From assembly GCF_000612585.1 (NCBI RefSeq), contig NZ_JFCA01000043.1, forward strand, positions 1-58,387: a stretch of 58,387 nt of DNA. The letters are read 5' to 3'. Position 1 is the first letter of the stretch. The number at the start of each line of letters is the position of its first letter. The stretch comes from Pseudomonas sp. CHM02. GTDB lineage: Bacteria; Pseudomonadota; Gammaproteobacteria; Pseudomonadales; Pseudomonadaceae. A program made the position numbers and the translations under genes. The notes beneath the pieces were generated by a model, which saw only the letters and a program-made list of their open reading frames with translations, was not told the origin of the DNA and made no database searches. This document shows positions 25,011-33,541 of this stretch, one piece after another.

Positions 25011-25658
25011 ATGATTGATCTGTATTACTGGCCGACGGGCAATGGGTTGAAAGTCGGCATCCTGCTCGAAGAGCTGGGCGTGGAATATCGCCTGGTGCCG
25101 GTGAATATCCGCGAAGGCCAGCAAAAGCACGCCGACTTCCAGCGCATCAGCGCCAATGGGCGGATCCCGGCGATTGTCGACCATCGCCCTGCAACGCCGC
25201 TGAGCCTGTTCGAATCCGGCGCGATCCTCAATTACCTGGCCGACAGCGCCGGGCAGTTCCTGCCACCGGCAGGCAGTGCCGAGCGGCAAAAGGTGCAGGA
25301 ATGGCTGTTCTGGCAGGTCGGGCATATCACCCCGTACTTGAGCCAGTTGCAGGTGTTCAAGGAGAAGGCGCCGGAGCCGATTCCCTTCGCCCTCGACCTG
25401 TTGAACGCCGAAGCCACGCGCCTGTATCGGGTGCTGGAGCAGCGACTGGCCGAAGTGCCGTATGTGGCCGGCGCGTATTCGGTGGCAGACATGGCGATCT
25501 TCCCGTGGATCCAGCCGCTGCGGCAGGGCCAGGCGCTGGCGGACTACCCGCATATCCAGGCCTGGCGTGAGCGCATCAAGGCGCGGCCGGCGGTGCAGCG
25601 TGCCTATGCCAAGGGTCGCGAAGTGGCCGCGGGCGAACGCTCGTTGGCGTTGCAGTAA
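25011..25658 (+). CDS. Glutathione S-transferase, YfcG/Ure2p-like
   Basis: 215-aa GST. The N-terminal thioredoxin-like domain has WPTGNGLKVGILLEELGVEY (7-26) with the T/N-G-x-K form of the YfcG-type active site and the glutathione-binding SLFESGAILNYLA. The C-terminal helical domain contains YSVADMAIFPWI. YfcG-type proteins act as glutathione-disulfide or thiol-disulfide reductases. Between a thiol dioxygenase and a rhodanese fusion it may reduce mixed disulfides or persulfides of the imported compound. AGGGGG lies just upstream of ATG 25011. Confidence 0.92.
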   Translation: MIDLYYWPTGNGLKVGILLEELGVEYRLVPVNIREGQQKHADFQRISANGRIPAIVDHRPATPLSLFESGAILNYLADSAGQFLPPAGSAERQKVQEWLFWQVGHITPYLSQLQVFKEKAPEPIPFALDLLNAEATRLYRVLEQRLAEVPYVAGAYSVADMAIFPWIQPLRQGQALADYPHIQAWRERIKARPAVQRAYAKGREVAAGERSLALQ

Positions 25659-25684
25659 ATCTTTCTTAATTTGTTGGGACTTCC

Positions 25685-28384
25685 ATGAGCCAGACCATCA
25701 CCCCAAGTCAACTGCAGCAATGGCTGTTCGACGGGCAGGAAATTGCCGTGTTCGACGTGCGCGAACACGGGCAATACGGTGAAGCCCACCTGTTCCATGG
25801 GGTGAACCTGCCCTATAGCCGCCTGGAGCTGGAAGTACGCCGCCTGGCGCCTAACCCGCAGGTGCGCCTGGTGATCTACGACCAGGATGACGGTGACGTG
25901 GCGGCGCGTGCGGCCGCGCGTTTGCAGGCGTTGGGTTATCGCCATGTGCATGTGCTGGAAGGTGGCGCGGACGGCTGGCAGGCAGCAGGTTTGCAGCTGT
26001 TTGCCGGTGTGCACGTGCCGTCCAAGGCCTTTGGCGAATTGGTGGAAGAGGCTAGCCACACGCCGCACGTCACTGCCCGGCAACTGGCGCAGTGGCAGGC
26101 GCGTGGCGAGCCGCTCGTGGTATTGGACGGTCGACCGTTCGACGAGTACCGCAAGATGACCATCCCCGGTTCCATCTGCTGCCCCAACGGCGAGCTGGGC
26201 TACCGCGTGCACGACCTGGTGCCGGATGACAGCACGCCTATCGTGGTCAACTGCGCGGGCCGTACCCGCAGCATTATCGGGGCGCAGACGCTGATCAACC
26301 TGGGGCTGAAGAACCCGATCTACGCGCTGGAAAACGGCACGCAAGGCTGGTACCTGGAAGACTTCCAACTGGAACACGGCAGCACCCGGCGTTATGCCGA
26401 CCGGGTCAGCAGCGATCTGGCCCGGCAGCGCCAGGCCGCACGTCAGCTGGCTGAGCGGGCAGGGGTGGTGAATGTATCGGCCGAGCAGGTGCGCCGGTGG
26501 GCTGATGACGCCCAACGCAGCCTGTTCCTGTGCGACGTGCGCACCGCTGAAGAATTTGCCGCCGGCAGCCTGCCGGGGGCGCAACACACACCGGGCGGAC
26601 AGTTGATCCAGTCCACCGACCTGTATATCGGCGTGCGTCAGGCCCGTGTTGTGTTGGTGGACAGCGACGGTGTGCGTGCTCCGGTCGTCGCCAGTTGGCT
26701 GCGCCAGCTGGGGCATGAGGCCTATGTGTTGAACGACGGCATCGACTGCGGCCTGGCGTTGCCGGTGCTGCAGTCGGTGGCGTATGAGCCGTTGCCGTTG
26801 ATCAGCGCCGAGGCCCTGGCGCTGGAATTGAACGATGTGAACCTGATCGACCTGCGCCCGAGCATGGTGTATCGCAAGGGGCATATCGCCGGGTCGCGCT
26901 GGTCGATTCGTTCGCGGCTGCAAACCGATCAACGCCCGTTGGTGCTGGTGGCGGATGACCCGGCATTGGCGGCCTTTGCTGCCGAAGGCCTGTCGGCACA
27001 CTTGCTGGACGGCGGTTTCGCCGCCTGGGTAGCCGCCGGCCTGCCAGTGAGCGAAGACCCGCAAAACCCGCCCGACGCACAGTGCATCGACTTCCTGTTC
27101 TTCACCCATGACCGCCACAGCGGCAACAAGGATGCCGCACGCCAATACCTGGCCTGGGAAATCGGCTTGCTGGCGCAGATGAGCGCGGCGGAAATTGCCA
27201 GCCTCAAGCCGCTGGCCGCGCCATCGCGGGTGCGTACCCGGCTGATCCACGCGGCACGCACTGAAAAGGGCCAGGGTGGCCGTGCGGTCAACGTGCCAGT
27301 CACGCGTTTGAGCACGGTGCTGTTCGACAACCTGGCCCAGATGCGCGACGCCCGTGCGCGCCGTGACAGCGAGCGGGTGCTGACCTACGGCGCACGCGGC
27401 AACCCGACCTCCCACGCCCTCGAAGACCTGGTCACCGAGCTGGAAGGTGGCTATCGCACGCGTCTCTACGGCACCGGCCTGGCGGCCGCCGCCCAGGTGT
27501 TCCTGGCCTACCTGCGCCCCGGCGACCATGTGCTGATCACCGATGCGGTGTATTCGCCGGTGCGCAAGTTGGCCCGCGAGTTCCTGCTGCCGTTCGGGAT
27601 CGAGGTCGGCTATTTCTCCCCCGACGGCCAAGGCCTGGAAGCGCAGTTGCAAGCCAACACCAAGCTGGTCTACGCCGAAGTGCCGGGCTCGCTGCTCTAT
27701 GAGTTGTGCGACCTGCCGGCGATTGCCGCCTTGTGCAAGCCGCGCAATATCCTGCTGGCCGTGGACAACACCTGGGGCTCGGGTTACTTGTACCGTCCGC
27801 TGGCGCTGGGTGCGGATATTTCCATCATGGCCCTGACCAAGTACCTCGGCGGCCACAGCGATGTGATGATGGGCAGCGTGTCCACCACTCAGGCGGCCTG
27901 GCCGGCGCTGGGCCGGATGAGCGACACCTTCGGCAATGCCGTGAGTGCCGACGATGCCTACCTGATCCTGCGCGGTGCGCGCACCCTGGCGTCGCGCCTG
28001 GATGTGCACGAGCGCCAGGCGCTGGACATTGCCCTGTGGCTGCAAGCGCAACCCCAGGTCAAGCGCGTGTTCCACCCGGCACTGCCCGAGCATCCGGGGC
28101 ACGCGGTGTGGCGTCGTGACTTCACCGGCAGCAATGGCTTGTTGTCGTTTGAATTGGCGAATGCAGACGCGGGCTATGTCGAGCGCTTTATCGATGGCCT
28201 GCAACTGTTCGGGCTGGGCGCTTCATGGGGCGGTTATGAAAGCCTGGTCACCGTGGCCGATACCCGGGACCGTAACAGCGCGACGGACCGTGCGTTGAAC
28301 CCGGTGGTGCGCCTGCATATCGGCCTGGAGGATGTGGCGGCGTTGATCGAGGACCTGCAACGCGGGTTTGTGCTGGCAGGTTGA
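25685..28384 (+). CDS. Four-rhodanese / MetC-type PLP lyase fusion protein
   Basis: 899-aa two-part enzyme. Residues 1-460 form four rhodanese domains (about 5-105, 125-230, 262-362, 372-455). Only domain 2 keeps the sulfurtransferase loop, Cys190 in VNCAGRTRS; the loops of domains 1, 3 and 4 read YDQDDG, VDSDGV and VADDPA, without cysteine. Residues about 505-899 form a Cys/Met-metabolism PLP enzyme like cystathionine beta-lyase MetC: TYGARGNPTSHALE (567-580) with Tyr568 and Arg571, and the Schiff-base lysine K719 in LTKYLGGHSDVMMG. The frame is open throughout. Probable activity: C-S (or C-S-S) cleavage with the sulfane sulfur passed to Cys190. It is the last gene of the operon, 26 bp after the GST gene. 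Confidence 0.9.
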   Translation: MSQTITPSQLQQWLFDGQEIAVFDVREHGQYGEAHLFHGVNLPYSRLELEVRRLAPNPQVRLVIYDQDDGDVAARAAARLQALGYRHVHVLEGGADGWQAAGLQLFAGVHVPSKAFGELVEEASHTPHVTARQLAQWQARGEPLVVLDGRPFDEYRKMTIPGSICCPNGELGYRVHDLVPDDSTPIVVNCAGRTRSIIGAQTLINLGLKNPIYALENGTQGWYLEDFQLEHGSTRRYADRVSSDLARQRQAARQLAERAGVVNVSAEQVRRWADDAQRSLFLCDVRTAEEFAAGSLPGAQHTPGGQLIQSTDLYIGVRQARVVLVDSDGVRAPVVASWLRQLGHEAYVLNDGIDCGLALPVLQSVAYEPLPLISAEALALELNDVNLIDLRPSMVYRKGHIAGSRWSIRSRLQTDQRPLVLVADDPALAAFAAEGLSAHLLDGGFAAWVAAGLPVSEDPQNPPDAQCIDFLFFTHDRHSGNKDAARQYLAWEIGLLAQMSAAEIASLKPLAAPSRVRTRLIHAARTEKGQGGRAVNVPVTRLSTVLFDNLAQMRDARARRDSERVLTYGARGNPTSHALEDLVTELEGGYRTRLYGTGLAAAAQVFLAYLRPGDHVLITDAVYSPVRKLAREFLLPFGIEVGYFSPDGQGLEAQLQANTKLVYAEVPGSLLYELCDLPAIAALCKPRNILLAVDNTWGSGYLYRPLALGADISIMALTKYLGGHSDVMMGSVSTTQAAWPALGRMSDTFGNAVSADDAYLILRGARTLASRLDVHERQALDIALWLQAQPQVKRVFHPALPEHPGHAVWRRDFTGSNGLLSFELANADAGYVERFIDGLQLFGLGASWGGYESLVTVADTRDRNSATDRALNPVVRLHIGLEDVAALIEDLQRGFVLAG

Positions 28385-28391
28385 GGGATAA

Positions 28392-28416
28392 GCGCTCCCA
28401 CGCAAGGTGGGAGCGC
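28392..28416. terminator. Bidirectional terminator-like hairpin
   Basis: GCGCTCCCAC, loop GCAAG, GTGGGAGCGC: a perfect 10-bp stem between convergent stop codons at 28384 and 28425. There is no long T run on either side, so termination is likely but not certain. Confidence 0.6.
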
Positions 28417-28424
28417 GCAACCGG

Positions 28425-29501
28425 TCAGTGCTTGACCGGCGTCGGCAGGGTCACGAGGTTGACGTAGCCATCCCAGAATTTTTTCTGGTCCACGCCGAAC
28501 ACCACCTTGGCCTTCTGCGTGCCTACCGGCGCGCCTTTCTGGTAGCCCAGTGCGCGGCCGTAGTCGGCGCCGAAGGTGGCGTCTACATCCACCCACAAGT
28601 CGCGGGATTGCGTGATGATCTCCGGGTTGACCAGGTACAGCGCCGGCAAGCTGTCCCAGGTGAAGCTGTGGTAGCTCGGGTCCTTGTCGAACAACGGCCC
28701 GAACTCATGCGTGTACAGGTCGGCAATTGCGCCTTTCTGGGCGACCACGCGCTGGTACACCGCCTTGTCGAAGGTGACTTTCTCGCACACATCATTGGGG
28801 AAGATCACGTGTTCGATGGGCGAACGCAACACGATCTTCGCCGCCTCCGGGTCGAACCACCAGTTGAACTCCGCCGCCGGTGTGGTGTTGCCCGGAATCT
28901 CCAGGGCGCCACCCATGTACACGATGCGCTTGATCAGCGGCACGATATCCGGCGCCGAGCGAATTGCCAGGGCGACGTTGGTCAGCGGGCCGACGGCGAG
29001 GATCGTCACCTGGTGCGGGTTGGCGCGCACGCTGTCGACAATGAATTGCGCGGCGGTTTCCTTGCGCAGTTTCGTGTGCGTGGCCAGGCCATCCGGTGGC
29101 GTGACCAACTGCGCGGGCGACGTAGGTCGCGGGTTTTTGAACGCCCCCGGCCAACCCGAACCGAACAGCGCCTTTTCCGCCTCATAGGTGGCGTAGTCGT
29201 GCAGCAGCGGGTAGGCGGCGCCGGAGTAGACGCCCACCTCTTTCTCCACGCCCATGCGTTCCACGGCCTTGAGGGCGTCGACTTGTTCCTGGTCGACCCA
29301 GGCGTTGCCGCTGACCAGGGTCATGCCCAGCAGCTCGATGCGTTTTTGCGCATGCAACTGGGCGAGCATGATGAAGGCCTGGCCGTCATCGTTGAGCACA
29401 TTGAAGTCGGTGTCGAAGATGACTTTTTCCGCGGCCTGCGCGGTGCCGGCACACAGGCCTACCGCGACAAGCAACGCACAGCGTTTCAAGAAGCCTTGCA
29501 T
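28425..29501 (-). CDS. Exported nucleoside hydrolase
   Basis: 358-aa member of the inosine-uridine nucleoside N-ribohydrolase family with a Sec signal (residues 1-23, cleavage after GTAQA). The calcium-binding motif appears as DTDFNVLNDDG (30-40), two residues longer than the usual DTDPGxDD. Other family segments are VGPLTNVALAIR, YMGGALEIPGNTTPAAEFNWWFDPEAA and a late His in YHSFTWDSLPAL. It should split a nucleoside into base and ribose in the periplasm. It lies 28 bp after nicT at the end of the nic operon, so nicotinate riboside or nicotinamide riboside is an attractive substrate; that is inference. Confidence 0.88.
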   Translation of the reverse strand: MQGFLKRCALLVAVGLCAGTAQAAEKVIFDTDFNVLNDDGQAFIMLAQLHAQKRIELLGMTLVSGNAWVDQEQVDALKAVERMGVEKEVGVYSGAAYPLLHDYATYEAEKALFGSGWPGAFKNPRPTSPAQLVTPPDGLATHTKLRKETAAQFIVDSVRANPHQVTILAVGPLTNVALAIRSAPDIVPLIKRIVYMGGALEIPGNTTPAAEFNWWFDPEAAKIVLRSPIEHVIFPNDVCEKVTFDKAVYQRVVAQKGAIADLYTHEFGPLFDKDPSYHSFTWDSLPALYLVNPEIITQSRDLWVDVDATFGADYGRALGYQKGAPVGTQKAKVVFGVDQKKFWDGYVNLVTLPTPVKH

Positions 29502-29529
29502 GGTGATTCATCCGAAAGAAGTGTGGTTA

Positions 29530-30840
29530 TCAACGATTCACCAGTTTCGCCGGCAAGGCGATGACCAGGAAGCTGCTGAGAATCAGGCAGCCGGCGAAAA
29601 ACCACAAGGCACCGGCGCTGCTGCCTGTGACGTCGATCGCAACGCCCATCAACGAGTTGCTCACCAGGCCTGCGATATTCGCCACCGAACAGGCCAGGGC
29701 AAAGCCGGTGGCCGCCGCGGTGCCTTTGAGAAAGGTTGCCGGCAGGCTGAAGAACACCGGCACCGCGCCGATGATCGCCGCCGAGGCAATCGCGAACAGC
29801 GCCACGGTGGCCGCCACGTTATGGGTAAAGAAGGTGCTGGTGGCCATGGCCGCTGCGCCGATGAAGAACGGCACGATGATGTGCCAGCGGCGTTCGCGGT
29901 GTTTGTCGGAGCTGGCGCCGATCAGCAGCATGCCGAGGAGGGCCGCGATGCTCGGTAGCGCGGTGAGCACGCCGATATGGAACGTGTCGGTGACCCCGGC
30001 GTTGCGGATGAAGGTCGGCATCCAGAAACCCATGGCGTAGGCGCTGAGCAGGATCGAGAAGTCGATACCGCCGAGCATCCACACTTTGAGGTTGAAGAAG
30101 CCGTCGCGGAAGCTGTGCTTGCTGCCGGCGCCGTCGGCGTCATCCTTGCGCAGTTCGATTTCCAGCAGGGCCTTTTCCTCCTCCGACAGCCATTTGGCTT
30201 GCTGGTAGGTGTTGGGCAGTGCCCAGAAGGTCAGCACGCCGAGCAACACGCTGGGCACCGCTTCGATCAGGAACAACCACTGCCAGCCGCGCAGCCCGCC
30301 CATATGGTCGAAATGCCCCATGATCCAGCCGGACAGCGGGCCGCCGATCACGCTGGACAGCGGCAGGCCGATCATGAACAGCGCGATGATGCGCCCGCGC
30401 CGGTGGGTGGGGAACCAGGTGGTCAGGTAGTACAGGACACCCGGCAGAAAGCCCGCCTCGGCAGCGCCGAGCAGAAAACGCAGGATGTAGAACTGGGTGG
30501 TGGAGGTGACCAGCATGGTGCAGGCCGAGAGCAGGCCCCAGGTGATCATGATGCGTGCGATCCAGATCTTCGCGCCGACCCGCTCCAGCACCAGGTTGCT
30601 GGGTACTTCGAAGAGGATGTAGCCGACAAAGAACAGGCCGGCACCAAGGCCGAACGCGGTTTCGCTGAACTGCAATTGGTCGAGCATCTGCAGTTTGGCG
30701 AAGCCGATGTTGATGCGGTCGAGGTAGGCGGCCAGGTAGCAGAAGCACAGGAACGGAATCAGTTTCCAGGTGATCTTGTGGTAGAGCGTGTTGATCGGAT
30801 CGGCGACGGTGGTCGCGGGCGCTGCATTCGCAATGGGCAT
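29530..30840 (-). CDS. nicT: NicT-like MFS transporter (nicotinate or pathway intermediate uptake)
   Basis: 436-aa major facilitator of the anion:cation symporter family, with about 12 membrane segments. The first region carries the family motif YLDRINIGFAKLQM (from about residue 36), and the A-type loop follows as VGYILFEVPSNLVLERVGAK. NicT in P. putida is the MFS member of the nic cluster. The start at 30840 has AGGAG 8 bp upstream. It is followed by the nucleoside hydrolase gene and preceded, across a REP-containing gap, by nicF. Confidence 0.85.
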   Translation of the reverse strand: MPIANAAPATTVADPINTLYHKITWKLIPFLCFCYLAAYLDRINIGFAKLQMLDQLQFSETAFGLGAGLFFVGYILFEVPSNLVLERVGAKIWIARIMITWGLLSACTMLVTSTTQFYILRFLLGAAEAGFLPGVLYYLTTWFPTHRRGRIIALFMIGLPLSSVIGGPLSGWIMGHFDHMGGLRGWQWLFLIEAVPSVLLGVLTFWALPNTYQQAKWLSEEEKALLEIELRKDDADGAGSKHSFRDGFFNLKVWMLGGIDFSILLSAYAMGFWMPTFIRNAGVTDTFHIGVLTALPSIAALLGMLLIGASSDKHRERRWHIIVPFFIGAAAMATSTFFTHNVAATVALFAIASAAIIGAVPVFFSLPATFLKGTAAATGFALACSVANIAGLVSNSLMGVAIDVTGSSAGALWFFAGCLILSSFLVIALPAKLVNR

Positions 30841-31160
30841 TGGGGTGTCTCCTGGCGGTGACTTATGGTTTTTATACAGCCGCTGTGTTCCAGCACTTCG
30901 GAGTGCTGTAGAAGCGACTTCCAAAGGCAGTGTCAGAAGACTGAGGGCGGCGGTTGGACACGGTCCATGTGGACACCGGGTTTATGTGGGAGCTGGCTTG
31001 CCTGCGATAACATCAGCGCGGTGTCACTGTTACACCGCAGCGTCTGCATCGCGGGCAAGCCCGGCTCCCACAGGGATCGGTTCCCACAGTGGAATGTGTT
31101 CCAAGGCCGGGCCTCAGTTTGTTCAAGACCGCACTCTATGGCGCGGTTCTCAGTACCGTC
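30841..31160. other. Gap between nicF and nicT containing a REP pair
   Basis: 320 bp without a gene. The REP pair occupies 30984-31073 (arms TGTGGGAGCTGGCTTGCCTG and CGGGCAAGCCCGGCTCCCAC). It splits the nic minus-strand operon, so nicT and the hydrolase may be transcribed partly on their own. No promoter is obvious to me in the rest. Confidence 0.65.
30984..31073. repeat. REP pair (TGTGGGAGCTGGC family)
   Basis: Inverted arms TGGGAGCTGGCTTGCCTGCG and CGCGGGCAAGCCCGGCTCCC. The spacer contains a second short palindrome (GCGGTGTCACTGTTACACCGC-like). Confidence 0.83.
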
Positions 31161-31793
31161 TTATTGCTCCCTGAACGTGCGCATCGCCTCCTGCTTGCTC
31201 ACCACGTCGCCATACTTGCTGTCGATATCGAACAAGTTGGCTTCATGGGGGGCCGGGTGTCGGTCGCCGACGCACTCGCGCACGACGATGGTGCGAAACC
31301 CGTGTTGCACCGCATCCACCGCCGTGGCGCGGATGCAGCCGCTGGTGGAACAACCGGCCAGTACCACGGTGTCGATGCCCTGGGCATGCAGCATCGGCGC
31401 CAGACTGCTGCCGAAGAACGCACTGGCATACTGTTTGGTGATCACCACTTCATCGGCCTGGGGCAACACCTCGGCGCAGAACGCCGCCAGTGGGTTGCCT
31501 TCGACCATGTCTTTCATCACTGGGGCCTTCTTGACCCAGATTCCACCGTCCACGAAATGGCCGGGATGGTAGCGGATATTGGTGTGCACCACCGTAATCC
31601 CGTGCTTGCGTGCGGTGGCCAGCAGCTCCACGCTTTCAGCCACGGCCGTGACCACGCCCGGCGCGAACAGCGGTGCGCCTTCGGTGGTGTAGCCCTGCAT
31701 GAAGTCGATCATCAGCAGCGCGGCTTTTTTACCGAAGCCGATGCGGTTGCCCCACACGCCCTGGTAGTTGGCGTCGGCGGATTGTTCGCTCAT
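31161..31793 (-). CDS. nicF: Maleamate amidohydrolase NicF
   Basis: 210-aa isochorismatase-family hydrolase. The likely triad is D30 (ALLMIDFMQGY), K120 (VITKQYASAF) and C153 (GCSTSGCIRATA). NicF converts maleamate to maleate and ammonia in aerobic nicotinate degradation, between NicD and NicE. GAGGAG precedes ATG 31793. It lies between nicE and nicT in the order seen in P. putida. Confidence 0.92.
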   Translation of the reverse strand: MSEQSADANYQGVWGNRIGFGKKAALLMIDFMQGYTTEGAPLFAPGVVTAVAESVELLATARKHGITVVHTNIRYHPGHFVDGGIWVKKAPVMKDMVEGNPLAAFCAEVLPQADEVVITKQYASAFFGSSLAPMLHAQGIDTVVLAGCSTSGCIRATAVDAVQHGFRTIVVRECVGDRHPAPHEANLFDIDSKYGDVVSKQEAMRTFREQ

Positions 31794-31820
31794 CTTCTCA
31801 ACTCCTCATTCATGTTTGCT

Positions 31821-31957
31821 GTGGCGAGCGGGCTTGCTGTGGTGAGCGGGCTTGTCCCGCGTTGGAGTGCGTAGCGCTCCCGCTTTTTTTGGGGCCGCTG
31901 CGCAGCCCAACGCGGGGCAAGCCCGCTCACCACAGAATCCCGCTCACCACCACCACA
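31821..31957. repeat. Palindromic repeat (GTGGTGAGCGGGCTTG family)
   Basis: Arms GTGGTGAGCGGGCTTGTCCC and GGGGCAAGCCCGCTCACCAC enclose about 70 bp. Both arms carry an extra partial duplication (GTGGCGAGCGGGCTTGCT on the left, CCCGCTCACCAC on the right). Other copies are at 36656, 46393 and 58300. It lies between nicE and nicF. Confidence 0.82.
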
Positions 31958-31976
31958 GAAGCGCTTTGCACTCCAA

Positions 31977-32729
31977 TCAATAGGCCCCGGAGAGCAGGGC
32001 GCCCGCGCCGGGAACGATGGGTTCCAGGTCCAGGGCCTTGAGCATGGCGTAGGTGGTGGCGATGGCGGCGGTGAGCACCGGTTTGCCGGTTTGCGCCTCG
32101 ACCTTGGCCACCACCGGCAGCGATTGCATCTGCACGCAGGCGGACAGCACGATCACATCGACGCCTTCCAGGTTCATCCCGGCGACGATGGCCGGCAGGT
32201 TGGCCGGGTCATGACGGGCCACTTCGAGGTTGTCGGGGATCTCCAGGGCGCGCCAGTCCACCACCTCGAAGCCTTCTTCACGGATGTAATTCACCACCAG
32301 TTCGGTCAGCGGTTTCATGTACGGCGCGACAATCGCGATGCGCTTGGCGCCCATCACTTTCAGGCCTTCGATCAGGGCGCCGGCGCTGGTGATCACCGGC
32401 GCGTTGGCATCGTTGTCGGCAGTGGCCTTGCGCAGGCGTTGTTCGGAGTTGCGGTGGTAACCCAGGCCCATGGCCATGATCGCCACCAGGCACGCATAAC
32501 CCAGTACATCCACCTTGGCGTCGGACAGTTCGACGGCGCAACGGTCGGACTCGCCGTCCATGGCGGCCAGTTCTTCCTTGCGCACTTGCTTCATGCGCAT
32601 GCGGCTGGAGTGAAAGGTAAAACGCTCGGGGCGGATCGCCTGGCGTGCGGTGAGCATCGCCGGGATCTCGGTTTCCATGGTGGTGTTGGAACTCGGCACG
32701 ATCTGGCCGATGCGATAAGGCTTCTGCAT
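31977..32729 (-). CDS. nicE: Maleate isomerase NicE
   Basis: 250-aa Asp/Glu racemase-superfamily enzyme that turns maleate into fumarate, the last step of the nic pathway. The two catalytic cysteines are C80 (LGYACLVAIM) and C198 (VLSACVQMQ). The opening PYRIGQIVPSSNTTMETEIP is characteristic. I start at MQKPYRIG (32729), with GGAG about 6 bp upstream, rather than at the ATG 12 bp earlier. Confidence 0.93.
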   Translation of the reverse strand: MQKPYRIGQIVPSSNTTMETEIPAMLTARQAIRPERFTFHSSRMRMKQVRKEELAAMDGESDRCAVELSDAKVDVLGYACLVAIMAMGLGYHRNSEQRLRKATADNDANAPVITSAGALIEGLKVMGAKRIAIVAPYMKPLTELVVNYIREEGFEVVDWRALEIPDNLEVARHDPANLPAIVAGMNLEGVDVIVLSACVQMQSLPVVAKVEAQTGKPVLTAAIATTYAMLKALDLEPIVPGAGALLSGAY

Positions 32730-32743
32730 GGGGGTCTCCATGG

Positions 32744-33541
32744 TTATTGTTCGAGGAAGTCGCCGAGGGCGTGGAAGAAACCGTCGAGGTCATCCCACGG
32801 AATCATGTGCCCGGCATTGGGTACGCGGGCGACCTGGAGACTGGGTTGCAGGTTCTGGATCTCGGCAATGTCTTCATCGAGAATCACACCACCGCGCCCC
32901 GCCACCATCAACAGGGCAGGGGCCTTGAGGTGGGGCAGGTCCTGGTGGAAGTCCACCGTGTGGAAGTCATTGAAGGCACGCACAATGGCGGGCTCGTAGC
33001 AGGTGTGCAGCCATTCGGCGCGCAGTTGCAGTTGTTCGTCGGTCCAGGTGGCGCAGAAGGCGCGCATCGCCTCGGCGTCCATGCCCACCAGGGATTGGCG
33101 GATCGAGTCGACGTACCACGGCAGCTTGCTAGGGTATTCGCGGCGGCCCGGGCCGGACACCGGCGGGTCGATCAGCACCACGCGGTTGACGCCCCGGGGA
33201 TGCAGCACGGCGCTGCGCACGGCAAACCGCGCGCCCATGGAGTGGCCCATCAGGTGGTAGCTGTGCAGGTTCAATGCATCGGCAAAGGCACCGATGTCCT
33301 CGGCGCAGGTGTCCGCGCTGTAGTCCAGCTCGGGGCCGGTGGACGACAAGCCGCGACCGCGCACATCCAGCACGTAGGTGTCGAACTGCGCGCCGAGACG
33401 CTCGGCCACGAAGCCCCAGGTGATCGCCGGGCTGGTGATGCCGGGGATCAGGATCAGCGCGGGGCCCTTGCCGCCATAACGCAGGTAGTGCTGGCGAATG
33501 CCATTGGCCTGCACGTTGCCGCCGTAGAGGAAGGTGCTCAC
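32744..33541 (-). CDS. nicD: N-formylmaleamate deformylase NicD
   Basis: 265-aa alpha/beta hydrolase. The triad Ser101 (MGHSMGAR), Asp125 (LIDPPVSG) and His245 (NAGHMIPWDD) falls at the positions I recall for P. putida NicD. It removes formate from N-formylmaleamate to give maleamate. The start is GTG at 33541, overlapping the nicC stop codon (GTGA), so translation is coupled. Confidence 0.93.
   Translation of the reverse strand: MSTFLYGGNVQANGIRQHYLRYGGKGPALILIPGITSPAITWGFVAERLGAQFDTYVLDVRGRGLSSTGPELDYSADTCAEDIGAFADALNLHSYHLMGHSMGARFAVRSAVLHPRGVNRVVLIDPPVSGPGRREYPSKLPWYVDSIRQSLVGMDAEAMRAFCATWTDEQLQLRAEWLHTCYEPAIVRAFNDFHTVDFHQDLPHLKAPALLMVAGRGGVILDEDIAEIQNLQPSLQVARVPNAGHMIPWDDLDGFFHALGDFLEQ

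Noticed and set aside
25604..28204. Minus-strand reading frame of about 860 codons opposite the rhodanese-lyase fusion
   Set aside because: Same pattern of antisense openness; the plus-strand protein has full domain support.
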